DNA of 64,000 nucleotides from Henricia sp. BOLD:AAB3569. Taxonomy: Eukaryota > Echinodermata > Asteroidea > Spinulosida > Echinasteridae. Location: assembly GCA_037783545.1 (NCBI GenBank), contig JBBELK010000482.1, forward strand, positions 62,001-126,000, read 5' to 3'. Below the pieces are notes generated by a model. That model saw only the letters and a list, made by a program, of their open reading frames with translations. It had not been told where the DNA came from and searched no databases. The translations under genes and the position numbers were made by a program. Shown here piece by piece: positions 42,801-50,999 of this stretch (its first letter is position 1; each line of letters begins with the position of its first letter).

Positions 42801-45800
42801 AAATAATCCGTAAAGATGAAATTATTTAGATCGTTTGCAAATGATTTACTTATTTTTGGTTCGCGGTCCAAAATGCGTGGGCGCTATGTACTGCGTGTGC
42901 GTGTTCCAACGTGATGCATTTTTATGGATCGCGCGCACACGCAGTATATGATGTGCGCCACACAGTGCATGACGCAAAAACAGATCATCTACAGGGCCTT
43001 TAACAAAAGGGAAGATTGTGTTGAGGTATAACGGCAGTAGGTTCACTCGGTTTCATATTGTGTAGCATATAAAATAATTCTCTGGGAATAACAACAACCA
43101 TAATTCTGATAAATTTAACAAGATGATTTGAAAATTCACCTCATCTTCGGTCGTTGGATAGCCATAGTAAAGGTCCTTGCAGTCACCACAAGTACGGGTG
43201 TCTGTGCCGATTTTGCATGGGCATGTTCCCGCCTCTTTCTCACAGACGTTACTGGCGTTAACAGTTCCCAAAAGATTACAATTACATTCTGAAACAAATA
43301 AAACAAATTTGGTGAAAGAAAACTCTCTATAATGCAAGTCAAGTTTGACTTGGTCTAAACTTGGTCGAATGTCATCCTGGCAACACACATTTTTTACGAA
43401 TTTTTTACACAAACTTTTACGAATTCCTGGTATAACGGCATTACACATTAAAAAGCATAGTCTGCAGAAATTTCAGTTGCAGTAATGCATCAGTAACTCT
43501 TTATTAAATCCAGGCATGGTTTTACACGTGTTAAGTGAATGCTTAAAAATGAGTGTGCATCCTCACTTTAAACAAAAATACCTTTAATTATTAATTTCTT
43601 ACGAGAGGGTACAATTCCATGTATGGCCAAAATGAATACATGTAGTGTCAAGTTGCGATTGCTATCATAAATCTGATTTTTTTTTGTAATTAGTGAAGTA
43701 AATTTTGGGTTATTTTAAATGTAACGATGGGCCTTGGAAGCATCTAGTGCAATTAAGTACAGGGACACGCTTCAGTAAGTTTTAGTGAAGAGCCCAACTA
43801 TTTCATGAAATGCTTTCTGGGCCTTTTTATTTCACCAACCTTTGCAAGTTCCAGGTTCATTGTCCAACAACAGTCCATAGAACTGATCTACGCACACATC
43901 ACATGCGTGACCCTCGACGTTCGCACGGCAATTACACTGGCCGACGGGCTCGTCGTCAACTATGTACTGTGAACACATTGTATTGTTCTCTTCAGTTCCG
44001 AGAGGGTGGCAGTTGCATTCTGTGCAAAAATAATTAAAAGGATACAAAAACTGTTTAACGTATGTTCCTCCAAAAACCCCACAATTTTCTAAAAACATTA
44101 ATTCTTGATCAGAACAGACATTTATTGAATACAGTGAACTTGTGGATAACGAGGCACTTATCGACCAATCACTTTGGAATCGCTTTCAAGACTGTTCTGC
44201 ATCGGTGATTTCCTCTTTGAACAAAGTGATTCCCACAGCAATGAAATGTGACATTTTCTGTTTCTGGGCGAATTCTGTAGTTGAGAGATTTCGGAAAACT
44301 TATTTTGTTGGGATTTCAACCTGATTGAACATGTGTGGAATGAGCTGACCTCTGGATCCACGTGTCTCAGAAATGTAGGAGCTCAAGGATGAGCTCAACT
44401 TACCGATGCAGGACTCAGGGTTATTCGCTTCGACCGAGATGTTTCGGTAGTAACCGCCGACGCATATTTCACACAACAGACCGGCAGTATTCTCCCGACA
44501 GCTGTCGCAAACACCGTGACTGAGGGTTTTGTTGTAAGTGCAACTATCACTGTGGTCATTACAGTTGCATTCTAAAGAAAAGAAAATGGAAAAAGATAAA
44601 ACATAATTTACTGTTTTCAATTTTTATGTCTTTTGGCCGACTATAGATAGTTTTTATTTTTTGACATGTGACTAAGTCCGATGACCAATTTATCAAAAAC
44701 CGATTAAAAATTCACAAAACATATTTAAATATCCAAATCAATATTACACCATAAACATTATGACTTGAAAGAAATATTCGCACTTACTTTCACATTGATT
44801 AGCAGTTCCCTTTGGATAGGGAAGAGCGGAGCCAGGTTGCCACGGCCGATTATTATACAGAGGAAGGCAAAGTTGACAATTTTTTCCCATTGTGTTGTGG
44901 CGACATTGACAAACTGTCTCGGTGTCACGGTCTTGGAAGCAGAATTTTGCATGTAAATTGCAGTTGCATCTGTAAAAGACAAAAGAAGAAGTCATTTTCA
45001 ATGGAGGATTTTTAAAATATTGATTTCTTTTACGAAGGTCAAGTTCAAGCAGTCAGTTCTTGACACGGTTTAACTCGTTCTCGCGCCGAATGATGGGAAC
45101 GCGACCTCAGAACAAAGCACTCCGAACAGGATCACACACCACCTATCAATCGACAAGTTACCTATGTCAAGAACAGACCACCCAAACTTGACCAAAGGTA
45201 GCATTTTGGGGCATAACAGATAACAAAAATCGTGTTTGTCACCATTGCTATGACACTTTCTTGTAAAATGTTGGGTCATTGCATTATGATACAGTGGCCT
45301 TTTAGAGTAATGTTTTAAATGTTATGTAACACTTACATAACAAATGCGTCAATGCTAGATACAGCATAGTAGTACTGCACCAGGCTAGCCAATTGATGCG
45401 TCCATTCCAGGCCGTCCGTCGCCGGGTAAAGTAACCGCAATCGCAAATCAGTTACTTCAAGGAAGGCTCTCAAATCAGTGGCATTCTCGTATGCCTGCTG
45501 AAAGTCCTGGGGCAACGGGGAAGTCGTCAGCAGTGCGAGTCGTTCATCCGTTTTAAACAAAACCATGCCACCCGCGTAATGAACAGACTGCGAACCGCTA
45601 CTGTACTGCTCGCTGCAGATAATTTCCGTGGGGGTGCTAGGCGCCAAAGCGGGGGTCATCCCGAAATATCCGCAGTCGTCGGCGTAGAATTGGTACGGTT
45701 GCCACGTCCTGCCGTAATCTGACGATTTTTCTAGGACCATGCGACGAGGCAGGCTGGACTGAAAGGTTATTTGGAGTTCGCTGTAGAGGGTGTAGGAGTG

Positions 45801-47684
45801 GTTTAATGAAAGCGTTAAGTTGACCTCAAGAGGGGTAGGGTAGTTGTACCAGGTGATTGACTGCCACCATGTGGGGGCGCTGTTCACTGGCTGATCGTAG
45901 GTGTAGTGTGGTGGATGGGACAGAGTGTTGTTGAATGCATCGCACAAATTGCAACGACTTGACAAATCCTGCAAACAGAATGCCAATAAAGATGGTTATA
46001 AAAACTGACTTACAAAAATCCCTTAAAAACATTATGCAAGAACAATAAATAGTTTGAATACACAGAATTTGTATATATCGAGCAACAAAAGAAACGCACA
46101 TTTTCAGTTGAATAAAAATTTGAAAATTTCTTTTGTAATTAAGCTGACTTCAAAATAATTTTAGCTTCTGTGTGCTGAAAATTCCCAGATTTACTGGGTT
46201 TTTTTCCAATCAAAAAGTGGAGTGCATTTTTTTTTGTTGCTCGGTAAATGTATATTTTTATCGTGCAAGTTAATATTTGACAACCGTGTTAGAAAAAGGT
46301 AAAGTTTTTGAGAAATTTTTTTTTGAATTTAGTAGCAATTTTTTTAAATATGTGTATATAAACTCCTCAAAAAAAGTTCGAAAAGTCAAGTTTGATTGAT
46401 GATTTCTCTCTTGTTGCAAAATAATTTTCCTTGAATTTTATATCATTGGAAAGCCCCGTTATTCCTCTTTACGATGATGTGTCATTTGTTATGATTAAGC
46501 AATTGGGGAATGTGCAGCACAGCTGAATACGGGGGTGGGTGTAAAGTGAAATGTCACAAAATGCATTGCTATTGTCAAAAAGTGCATTGACACATTCCCA
46601 TCCTCCAAGCAAAAGGGGAATGTACTGCATTTCAAGGGAAATTATTTAGTAACAAGAGAGAAATCGTCAGTCAAACTTGACTTTCCAAACATTTTTTTGA
46701 GGAGTTTATTTTAAAAATTTAAGCCTGAAAAAAATTATCTTATGAATTACATATTTTTTTATTTCTTTGGGTAAATGGCTTTTAATTAATAAATTAAGCC
46801 AACAGTAATTTTTTTCTAACAAAATATAAATATTCAGACATTTTTTCAAAGCCTGAATGCTCATCTTTTATCATTATCAAGTCAACAGAAACAGCTGCCA
46901 CTGCAGCAAAAACAAGCCATTGTGCTCTGAATGGCCCCACCTAGATGACTCAGAAATGGATGCAGGAGGCCTTTTTGTCATGCAGTAAATTAAAAATTGA
47001 ATTGTTCTTGGCATCTTTCCAAAACACCCTTTTGATAAGGCAGACACCTTCTATTGTGTACCTATCAGTTTTATAAAATGTGTTTATTAAATTAGTCTTC
47101 TGCACTTTCACGTGTAGGCCTATACCATCTGGTGCACTGACACACTTGCTTTAACATGCATACTCAGGGTCCACTTGACCAGACTAAATTGTTGTTGCCA
47201 TGTGGTACACGCGGGAGGTGTGAAGTACAGAATCAATACCGTGTTCACCATAGAAGTGAATGGCACAAAGCAACCAGACCATTGGTTGCTAGGCATGCAC
47301 CACGTAGCAACAACAGCATAGTATGTGACTTTCTAAAGTGCACCACCATTTGAAAGTGAAGAATTTGGGGTGACGCAAAAAAGTCAAGAAAAAAAACAAA
47401 ATGAGACAAATTGTTTTGCAAATTATTTTACTTACCAATGTGCAGAAAAGTTTTTCATCAATATTCTGGCCGTATCCACATGTGTAATTCTTTGGCTCGA
47501 CAGATGACCTTATATTAAGATTATACAGTGGCTCGGCATCCGCGAGACATGCCCGGTACTCTGTCACACTGGTTCCATCCATCATCTCGCAATTTTGTTG
47601 GTTGACATTTTGTCCCAGGGAAGTTTGAATAATTGTAGACAGGCACAAGTAACAGGACAAAGTGAATAAATGAAGGAGTTCCAT
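27368..47684 (-). CDS. Laminin chain with beta-type N-terminal half and gamma-type C-terminal half (24 exons)
   Basis: This secreted basement-membrane subunit has 5946 nt of CDS (1981 aa). Order: signal peptide (1-25), LN domain (about 35-292), LE1-LE4 and the half-repeat LE5 (293-560), domain IV type B (about 560-778), four LE repeats (779-995), domain IV type A (about 1000-1260), further LE repeats (to 1400), then about 580 residues of coiled coil and a stop. There are no LG domains. The LN ([10 protein letters not shown]), LE3, LE5 (ECDIGGA...GRQC) and IVB (IDSLVLLP) resemble LAMB1. From LE ...CFCYGH onward it follows LAMC1, including IVA ([15 protein letters not shown]) and the coil end ([13 protein letters not shown]). 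Known beta chains lack IVA and known gamma chains lack IVB. Phase matches at all 23 junctions. It ends ...LESFRVP without the near-terminal Cys of beta and gamma chains. Confidence 0.88.
27903..28128. mobile_element. TIR element 'tttccacggtaaaggggg', single arm
   Basis: One arm and the core only. Its outer end (cggtaaagggggc reversed, next to ...gactcacc) touches the alternative donor of laminin exon 23. Confidence 0.75.
28199..28377 (-). CDS. Laminin exon 23: coiled coil (alternative donor 69 nt downstream)
   Basis: Heptads [20 protein letters not shown] and on to RAETEGK, donor AAG|GTAAGG. A second donor, CAG|GTGAGT, at 28129/28128 also keeps frame. It would add 23 residues with Pro, Cys and Trp that do not fit a coiled coil, and it abuts a MITE. 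I take the upstream donor as the main one. Confidence 0.8.
29090..29193. repeat. Long GC-rich hairpin
   Basis: Two 49-base arms (ctttttccaaatcccgactt ... ggctccggctccatgt) around a 6-base loop pair almost perfectly. In the laminin intron between exons 22 and 23. Confidence 0.8.
29290..29527 (-). CDS. Laminin exon 22: coiled coil
   Basis: Ala-rich heptads ([20 protein letters not shown]). Donor AGGG|GTAAGT, phase 1. Confidence 0.85.
29916..30181. mobile_element. MITE inserted into a SINE
   Basis: Ends ggcccaatttcatagagctg and gggtccatgaaattaggccc are inverted. The two halves of a 'ccttgcc' SINE flank it (…ccatttactcc at 29905-29915 and tggttggaaagagacaac at 30182-30200). Confidence 0.75.
30253..30522 (-). 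CDS. Laminin exon 21: coiled coil
   Basis: Ninety codons of heptads ([17 protein letters not shown]), phase 0 at both ends, donor CAG|GTATGT. Confidence 0.85.
30953..31134 (-). CDS. Laminin exon 20: coiled coil
   Basis: Heptad-rich sequence ([20 protein letters not shown]). Ends in phase 0 (ACG|GTAAAT). Confidence 0.85.
31523..31745 (-). CDS. Laminin exon 19: coiled coil
   Basis: Helical, heptad-like sequence with no Pro or Cys ([18 protein letters not shown]...). Phase 0 in, phase 1 out. Confidence 0.85.
31812..32045. repeat. Minisatellite, unit about 12 bases
   Basis: Variants of gagtccgtcgc repeated about 18 times, decaying to the right. In the laminin intron between exons 18 and 19. 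Confidence 0.75.
32219..32394 (-). CDS. Laminin exon 18: start of coiled coil (C-x-x-C-Y)
   Basis: It begins [10 protein letters not shown], like the CPACYRLV that opens the gamma-chain coil. These Cys residues join the three chains at the head of the coil. Confidence 0.88.
32582..32705. mobile_element. TIR element 'gagcaacaaaagaaacgca', second copy
   Basis: Inverted ends as above, about 120 bases, in the laminin intron between exons 17 and 18. Confidence 0.65.
32833..32976 (-). CDS. Laminin exon 17: last LE repeat
   Basis: It reads [14 protein letters not shown] ... [17 protein letters not shown] ... YAAGC; phase 1 at both ends. Confidence 0.9.
33583..33843 (-). CDS. Laminin exon 16: LE half-repeat and following LE
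   Basis: It carries [13 protein letters not shown], closing the LE split by domain IVA, then [14 protein letters not shown] ... GDHCENC and [11 protein letters not shown]. Fewer LE repeats follow IVA than in vertebrate gamma chains. Confidence 0.9.
33918..34335 (-). repeat. Tandem array of five tRNA-like units
   Basis: Same family as 956-1256, in the opposite orientation, inside the laminin intron between exons 15 and 16. Each unit has ctctaccagctgagctatga (reverse complement of the A box) and gacctctgacacacc. Confidence 0.75.
34466..34522 (-). repeat. Single tRNA-like SINE head
   Basis: One unit with both boxes in reverse (gatttgaacccgagacc and ctaccagctgagctatga), near the tandem array. 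Confidence 0.6.
34645..34821 (-). CDS. Laminin exon 15: end of domain IVA
   Basis: It reads [16 protein letters not shown] ... YEVAMYTAV ... VEQCTC, matching LTSIKIRGTYSE ... LDDVTLASA ... VESCTC of LAMC1. Phase 1 at both ends. Confidence 0.9.
35163..35235. mobile_element. Short foldback 'aaccattgttattaacaatggtt', copy 1
   Basis: A perfect palindrome (caaaccattgttattaacaa...) with flank tttccattgttagttgctca. A fuller copy lies at 39626-39720. Confidence 0.7.
35319..35878 (-). CDS. Laminin exon 14: domain IV type A with Thr/Pro-rich insert
   Basis: The first part is unusual: about 100 residues rich in Thr, Pro and Ser ([27 protein letters not shown]) take the place of the first strands of domain IVA. 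The rest ([20 protein letters not shown]...) matches APAKFLGKQVLSYGQNLSF of LAMC1. Donor CAAG|GTAACC, phase 1. Confidence 0.88.
36366..36623 (-). CDS. Laminin exon 13: LE repeat and half-repeat leading into domain IVA
   Basis: It reads [14 protein letters not shown] ... [13 protein letters not shown], then [12 protein letters not shown] ... [15 protein letters not shown]1 has the same series ([24 protein letters not shown]...GYSVYSISSTF). This is the exon where the chain switches to gamma type. Confidence 0.92.
37796..38117 (-). CDS. Laminin exon 12: two LE repeats
   Basis: It carries [14 protein letters not shown] ... [12 protein letters not shown], then [14 protein letters not shown] ... 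[13 protein letters not shown]. Phase 1 in, phase 2 out (TGCAC|GTGAGT). Confidence 0.92.
38311..38454 (-). CDS. Laminin exon 11: LE repeat after IVB
   Basis: It reads [14 protein letters not shown] ... [19 protein letters not shown], very like LAMB1 CECDPQGSLSSVC ... CNRCAPGTFGFGPSGC. Confidence 0.92.
39049..39180 (-). CDS. Laminin exon 10: end of domain IVB
   Basis: It carries [10 protein letters not shown] ... [11 protein letters not shown] just before the next LE. The two Cys match RCLEN...VCRNIIFSIS of LAMB1. Confidence 0.85.
39626..39720. mobile_element. Short foldback 'aaccattgttattaacaatggtt', copy 2
   Basis: Complete inverted repeat: actatgagcaactaacaatg / cattgttagttgttcatagt around the same palindrome. 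Confidence 0.75.
39819..40156 (-). CDS. Laminin exon 9: domain IV type B, part 2
   Basis: It reads [18 protein letters not shown] ... [11 protein letters not shown], close to ILIRY...W and LIDSLVLMP of LAMB1. I placed the donor at GCAG|GTTCGA. A second GT downstream (ACTG|GTCGTT) also keeps phase 1, so the exon may be up to 30 nt longer. Confidence 0.85.
40511..40663 (-). CDS. Laminin exon 8: domain IV type B, part 1
   Basis: It reads [11 protein letters not shown] ... [14 protein letters not shown], similar to the WTGAGFVRVPEG segment of LAMB1 domain IV. Phase 2 at both ends. Confidence 0.85.
40880..41106. mobile_element. MITE 'tgcacctatcaattgt', copy 2
   Basis: Same left end (aatgcacctatcaattgtt), body gggatttcacttttcgtgtg. 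In a laminin intron. Confidence 0.75.
41637..41866. mobile_element. MITE 'tgcacctatcaattgt', copy 3
   Basis: Ends atgcacctacaattgtttct and caatcgataggtgcatt; diverged. In a laminin intron. Confidence 0.7.
42067..42218 (-). CDS. Laminin exon 7: LE5 half-repeat leading into domain IVB
   Basis: It reads [13 protein letters not shown] ... [13 protein letters not shown] then [12 protein letters not shown]1 has the same junction (CDCDLGGA...GRQC...GYYFATLD), so this marks the start of a beta-type domain IV. Confidence 0.9.
42430..42522 (-). repeat. Single tRNA-like SINE head
   Basis: Reverse B box (gggtttcgaacctgagac) and A box (ctaccagatgagctata) with the same flanking acagtggtacactccctcag. Confidence 0.6.
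43140..43288 (-). CDS. Laminin exon 6: LE repeat 4
   Basis: It reads [11 protein letters not shown] ... [17 protein letters not shown] ... [10 protein letters not shown]; ends in phase 0 (GAG|GTGAAT). Confidence 0.9.
43840..44019 (-). CDS. Laminin exon 5: LE repeat 3
   Basis: It reads ECNCHPLGT ... [17 protein letters not shown]. The insert before GQC matches the third LE of beta chains (LAMB1 GQCRCKLNVEGEHCDVC). Donor AAAG|GTTGGT, phase 1. Confidence 0.92.
44404..44571 (-). CDS. Laminin exon 4: LE repeat 2
   Basis: It reads [10 protein letters not shown] ... [18 protein letters not shown] ... GGYYRNISV; eight-Cys LE spacing. Phase 1 at both ends. Confidence 0.92.
44788..44969 (-). CDS. Laminin exon 3: LE repeat 1
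   Basis: It reads [10 protein letters not shown] ... [15 protein letters not shown] ... YNNRPWQPG, the first laminin-type EGF repeat after an LN domain, with the x-R-P-W motif typical of this position. Confidence 0.92.
45337..45968 (-). CDS. Laminin exon 2: LN domain (domain VI)
   Basis: It starts [10 protein letters not shown] and carries the LN motifs [33 protein letters not shown] and [11 protein letters not shown]. The [10 protein letters not shown] string is closest to beta chains (ERSSDFGKTW in LAMB1). Several N-glycosylation sequons are present (NNT, NLT, NHS, NAT). LN domains mediate polymer formation. Phase 2 at the donor. Confidence 0.92.
46072..46252. mobile_element. TIR element 'gagcaacaaaagaaacgca'
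   Basis: Ends atatcgagcaacaaaagaaa and tttttttgttgctcggta are inverted. A relative at 32582-32705 has actgagcaaccaaagaaatg and tctttaattgctcggta. Confidence 0.7.
46368..46708. mobile_element. Long inverted-repeat element, shortened copy
   Basis: Shares gaaaagccccgttattcctc-like and aacaagagagaaatcgtc text with 10606-11045, with much of one arm deleted. Confidence 0.75.
47128..47362. mobile_element. Dispersed element 'cttgaccagactaaat', copy 1
   Basis: Shares actaaattgttgttgccatg and caccacgtagcaacaacag with the copy at 62162-62388. In laminin intron 1. Confidence 0.7.
47436..47684 (-). CDS. Laminin exon 1: signal peptide, start of LN domain
   Basis: It begins [17 protein letters not shown], a secretory signal. 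Five Cys residues follow the signal, with the glycosylation sequon NYT. It is 83 codons, phase 0, donor TTG|GTAAGT. Confidence 0.85.
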
Positions 47685-48109
47685 GGTTACGCTTGATCTT
47701 TGCAGCTAATTTTGGTGGAAGTTTTGGACATAAACAATCTTGTTTGGGTTGGAAGACAGTGTTTCTTTAAGTTACTTTTTTTATGAAAATTAGGTGCGTC
47801 ATTAATCCATAGTCGTATACCAAAAATCTGCGAATTAAAGAAAAGAAAATAATAATGTACAATAAATTAGAATACAGAAGTGACAAGATCAAAATTTAGT
47901 GAATTTTAGTCAGAATTTAACCATCATTATTTTTTTTTTAAATTAATTGTCAATCATCAATATGCATATATGTGGGAGAAAACTCAAAATTTAGCAGGGA
48001 TAAAGATTTTACTAGGAAAACAAAATAGGATTAAAAAATATAACAATATTAAAACCCTTTTTAAAAAGTTCTGGTTTTTCAACAAAATTCAAGAAATGAG
48101 AAAACACGG

Positions 48110-48515
48110 TATTTTTTTCATATACATTGAACACGGATTTGGGTAAATTTATATATTGGAATCGATAGCTTATTAAATTCTAATTAATACTTCCCACTGA
48201 CACTTCCGTCGCAAATATTGCATTTCTGAGATAAATAAATGATAAAATTACTGCATAAAGTAATGCACAAAATGACGCGGCGAGCGGTCTGTGCGTAAGC
48301 GCGACAGCAGAGGGCGCTGCGCGCGCACGTGAATGGTTATCTTGTGCACTAATTGAAGGCAATTTTTGAAGAAGAAAACGTGATTTTTTTACAGAAAAGC
48401 AACATTTTCGACAAAAGTGCAAGTGGGAAGTATATCTTAAAATTACATTATGTCTTGATTCCAGGAGGTAATTTCCTTAAAATCTTTGTTCAATGTATAC
48501 AAAAAAAATACCGAA
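48110..48515. mobile_element. TIR element with GCGCGC core, copy 2
   Basis: TIRs tatttttttcatatacattg and caatgtatacaaaaaaaata; core ctgcgcgcgcacgtgaatgg. It lies upstream of the laminin gene. Confidence 0.8.
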
Positions 48516-48814
48516 AACACAAAATTAATCTCACAAGGCGAAAGTTTACGTGCAAAACAATCTGAGCTACAAATATGTACATGCGCATACAGTAGCAGGT
48601 GGGTATAACAATACAAGCACCTGTTTCACTCGCAAGCCAATCATGCGTGACACATTCCAACGGCAGCCGTCGCTACGGACGCTATCGACTTGTCAATTTA
48701 CGAAACCGTCCGTCGATGAAGCATCGTTTTCAACGTGTAAAAGCAACCAGAATTCGATCCATAAGCAACACAACTTTACCAAATTTTAAAGCCTAAGTAA
48801 AAAGGGCTACTTAC

Positions 48815-48980
48815 TTTTTATTTTGGTGGCAAAATTCACAGGTTTTGGTCGACTTTTCCGACGAAATAAACAGAACTACTGTTACTAGATAGCGGTCGAG
48901 AAGCCTCTGAAAGTGAACTGACTTTTTGGTGCATGGCTTCCATGAAGTCACCGTTTTCGATAGCTTGATTCTGATTGGCT
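48815..48980 (-). promoter_or_regulatory. Candidate laminin 5' non-coding exon and promoter
   Basis: A strong donor (AAAAA|GTAAGTAG, low end 48815) follows non-repeat sequence, and a CCAAT box (AGCCAATCAG, about 48971-48980) lies upstream. Acceptor-like AG sites exist just before the laminin ATG. This fits a non-coding first exon, but it is inference only. Confidence 0.3.
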
Positions 48981-50823
48981 CAATGAGAAACGATGTATGA
49001 ATATTCATTACGCGTGCTTTTGCGAGAGGTTCGGAGAATTTAAACAATGATCACATATCACGAAAGAAATTATACAGAGATATTAAAATGTGTATTATTA
49101 TTAAAGTACGGTATACGCAAAATCCATCGAAATACCGGTACTATTGTTTTGTTAGTTATGCATTTAAACCTAGTACAGAAACACACCACTGTGAAAAAAT
49201 AGTAATATTTCTTGAAATTCAAGGAAAATAATGTAAACAACAACAGCAGAAATAATTTTCCTGGTTTCAACTGATTGTAATTTATTAATTTTCACATAAA
49301 TTTCAGACAAGATACATAAGTACAAAATGGTTATCGTTAAGGACATATTGTGTGTGTTCGTAGCCCATGTCACTTTCCAAAATTAATTAATAAAAAATAA
49401 TGGTTTTTTCGCATTGCCTAAGTTTTTGCGTTCTAAATAATATTCTACGGCATAAAGTTACAGAATAAAAAGGCAACTAATCTGTGGGGTGCCAAATCAA
49501 CATGGCAATAAAATAACCATTGAATTGTGAAATTGGCCATAAGACGAAAAAAACACCTTTAAATTTCAAGTACACTCTGTCATTAAAACATACAAAACTT
49601 AACCACAGTAAATCTTGTATTTAGCGGACACCCACGGGACCGTAAAAAAACCTGGCCACTATAAACAGGTGGCCTCTTTATAAGGGTGGCCTTCACGGTT
49701 TGCGCATGCGCCAAATCCTTTCATATTTTGACACACGTGCGGGCTCAGATGAATGTAGTGCAATTTCGTTACACAACGCCATTAGTGCGTGTGCTAAAGT
49801 TGTGTACATCGTGTACTTGGCATGTAAAGCAAGGGCAGTGTGTTTGTTCATACATGTTAACAATACGCAGAATTCAACTACATTGTGCATCGTGTGCGCG
49901 CATTTGTTCGATTTGGCATTGCGCGCACGCGATTGCTCGATCAAAACAAAATCGTACAGCAGTGGCGGCCACTGTGTCTTTCCAAGGACAGAAGGTATGC
50001 TGTAAAATTGCTGTCAGGACCAAATAAGCATGTCAGTTTTTATGGAAAGCAAGGTTAAGTAAACTGCTGTATTCAACCATGTCATTCATATCATTCGATG
50101 CCGTTTCTGTCATGTTTTGTCGAGTTTATTGATGGGATGATAAAACTCTTTTTAACGACAGCTGCACACACGGTGATGTCGATGTTTGGCGGCTTAAAAA
50201 TACGGCAAACAGTGCGATTCCAAGTCAAAAGTAATGCATCAGGATATCCTGGACGTTGACAAGTACACCACTGCCAAAATTACTAAAGAATTATAAGGGA
50301 TGGCAAAGATTGAATAGGATATGCAAAACCTGGCGACAAAACTTGAAAAAGTTCGCCACACTTTTTCAAGTTTTGCAGCGCATGCGCAAACGGTGACATA
50401 GCCCCTTTAATAGCAGGTTTGACAATATTGAACCTTTAAAGGTGGAGTACATGATTGGTAAACTGTTACAAAGGGACGTTATTTCCACTCGTGATTAAAA
50501 GCCCACGTTGATAAAACTGCCGTGTAGAAATTTCAGCCACATAGAGGCAGTGATACTTCAGAAAACTTGAAAAATCAATGCGTGGCTTTTGCGTTGAGTT
50601 GAATGGTCAAAAAGTCTTTTGCAAAAGACATTTTTAGAGAACCACCTTCAGTTGTTAATTTCTCACACAAAATACTATTTTAGACAGAAATAAATTCATG
50701 TGGTGTTTGGTACCATTGTTATTAACTCTTTTAGTAAGGTTTTTCTTGTCAACTCATGAACGAAATTGGGGTCACTGCAAAGGATGTACTTGACCTTTAA
50801 CCTTCAAACCCTGTTGACCTATA

Positions 50824-50999
50824 CTACCTCCTAAAGAGGGAGGCAAATTTGCGAGGAAGTCGTCCATCCTTGCTCAGTAGGGCCTCTCCGATTGCATCAT
50901 ATTCCGGGAGTCTTGATAAATCGCCGAGGGCGGCGATCGAGGGTTTAGAACGCAGCATGCGACTCGCTGCTCGCTGAATGTCATCGGCTGTAATGTCCT
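50824..50999 (-). CDS. PMPCA: PMPCA exon 11: C-terminus and stop
   Basis: [33 protein letters not shown] and [18 protein letters not shown], then TAG (50824-50826). The GDL-x-x-LP and SKDGRLPR motifs match the end of PMPCA. Confidence 0.96.

Larger units (their letters stand above)
47685..50823. other. Spacer between PMPCA 3' end and laminin start
   Basis: No coding gene is seen. It holds a TIR element at 48110-48515, the candidate laminin promoter, a CpG-containing stretch at 49680-50000 (cgcatgcgcc near 49701), and a short inverted pair around aaaacttgaaaaagt (about 50340-50376). A minus-strand AATAAA at 50125-50130 could serve PMPCA. Confidence 0.5.
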
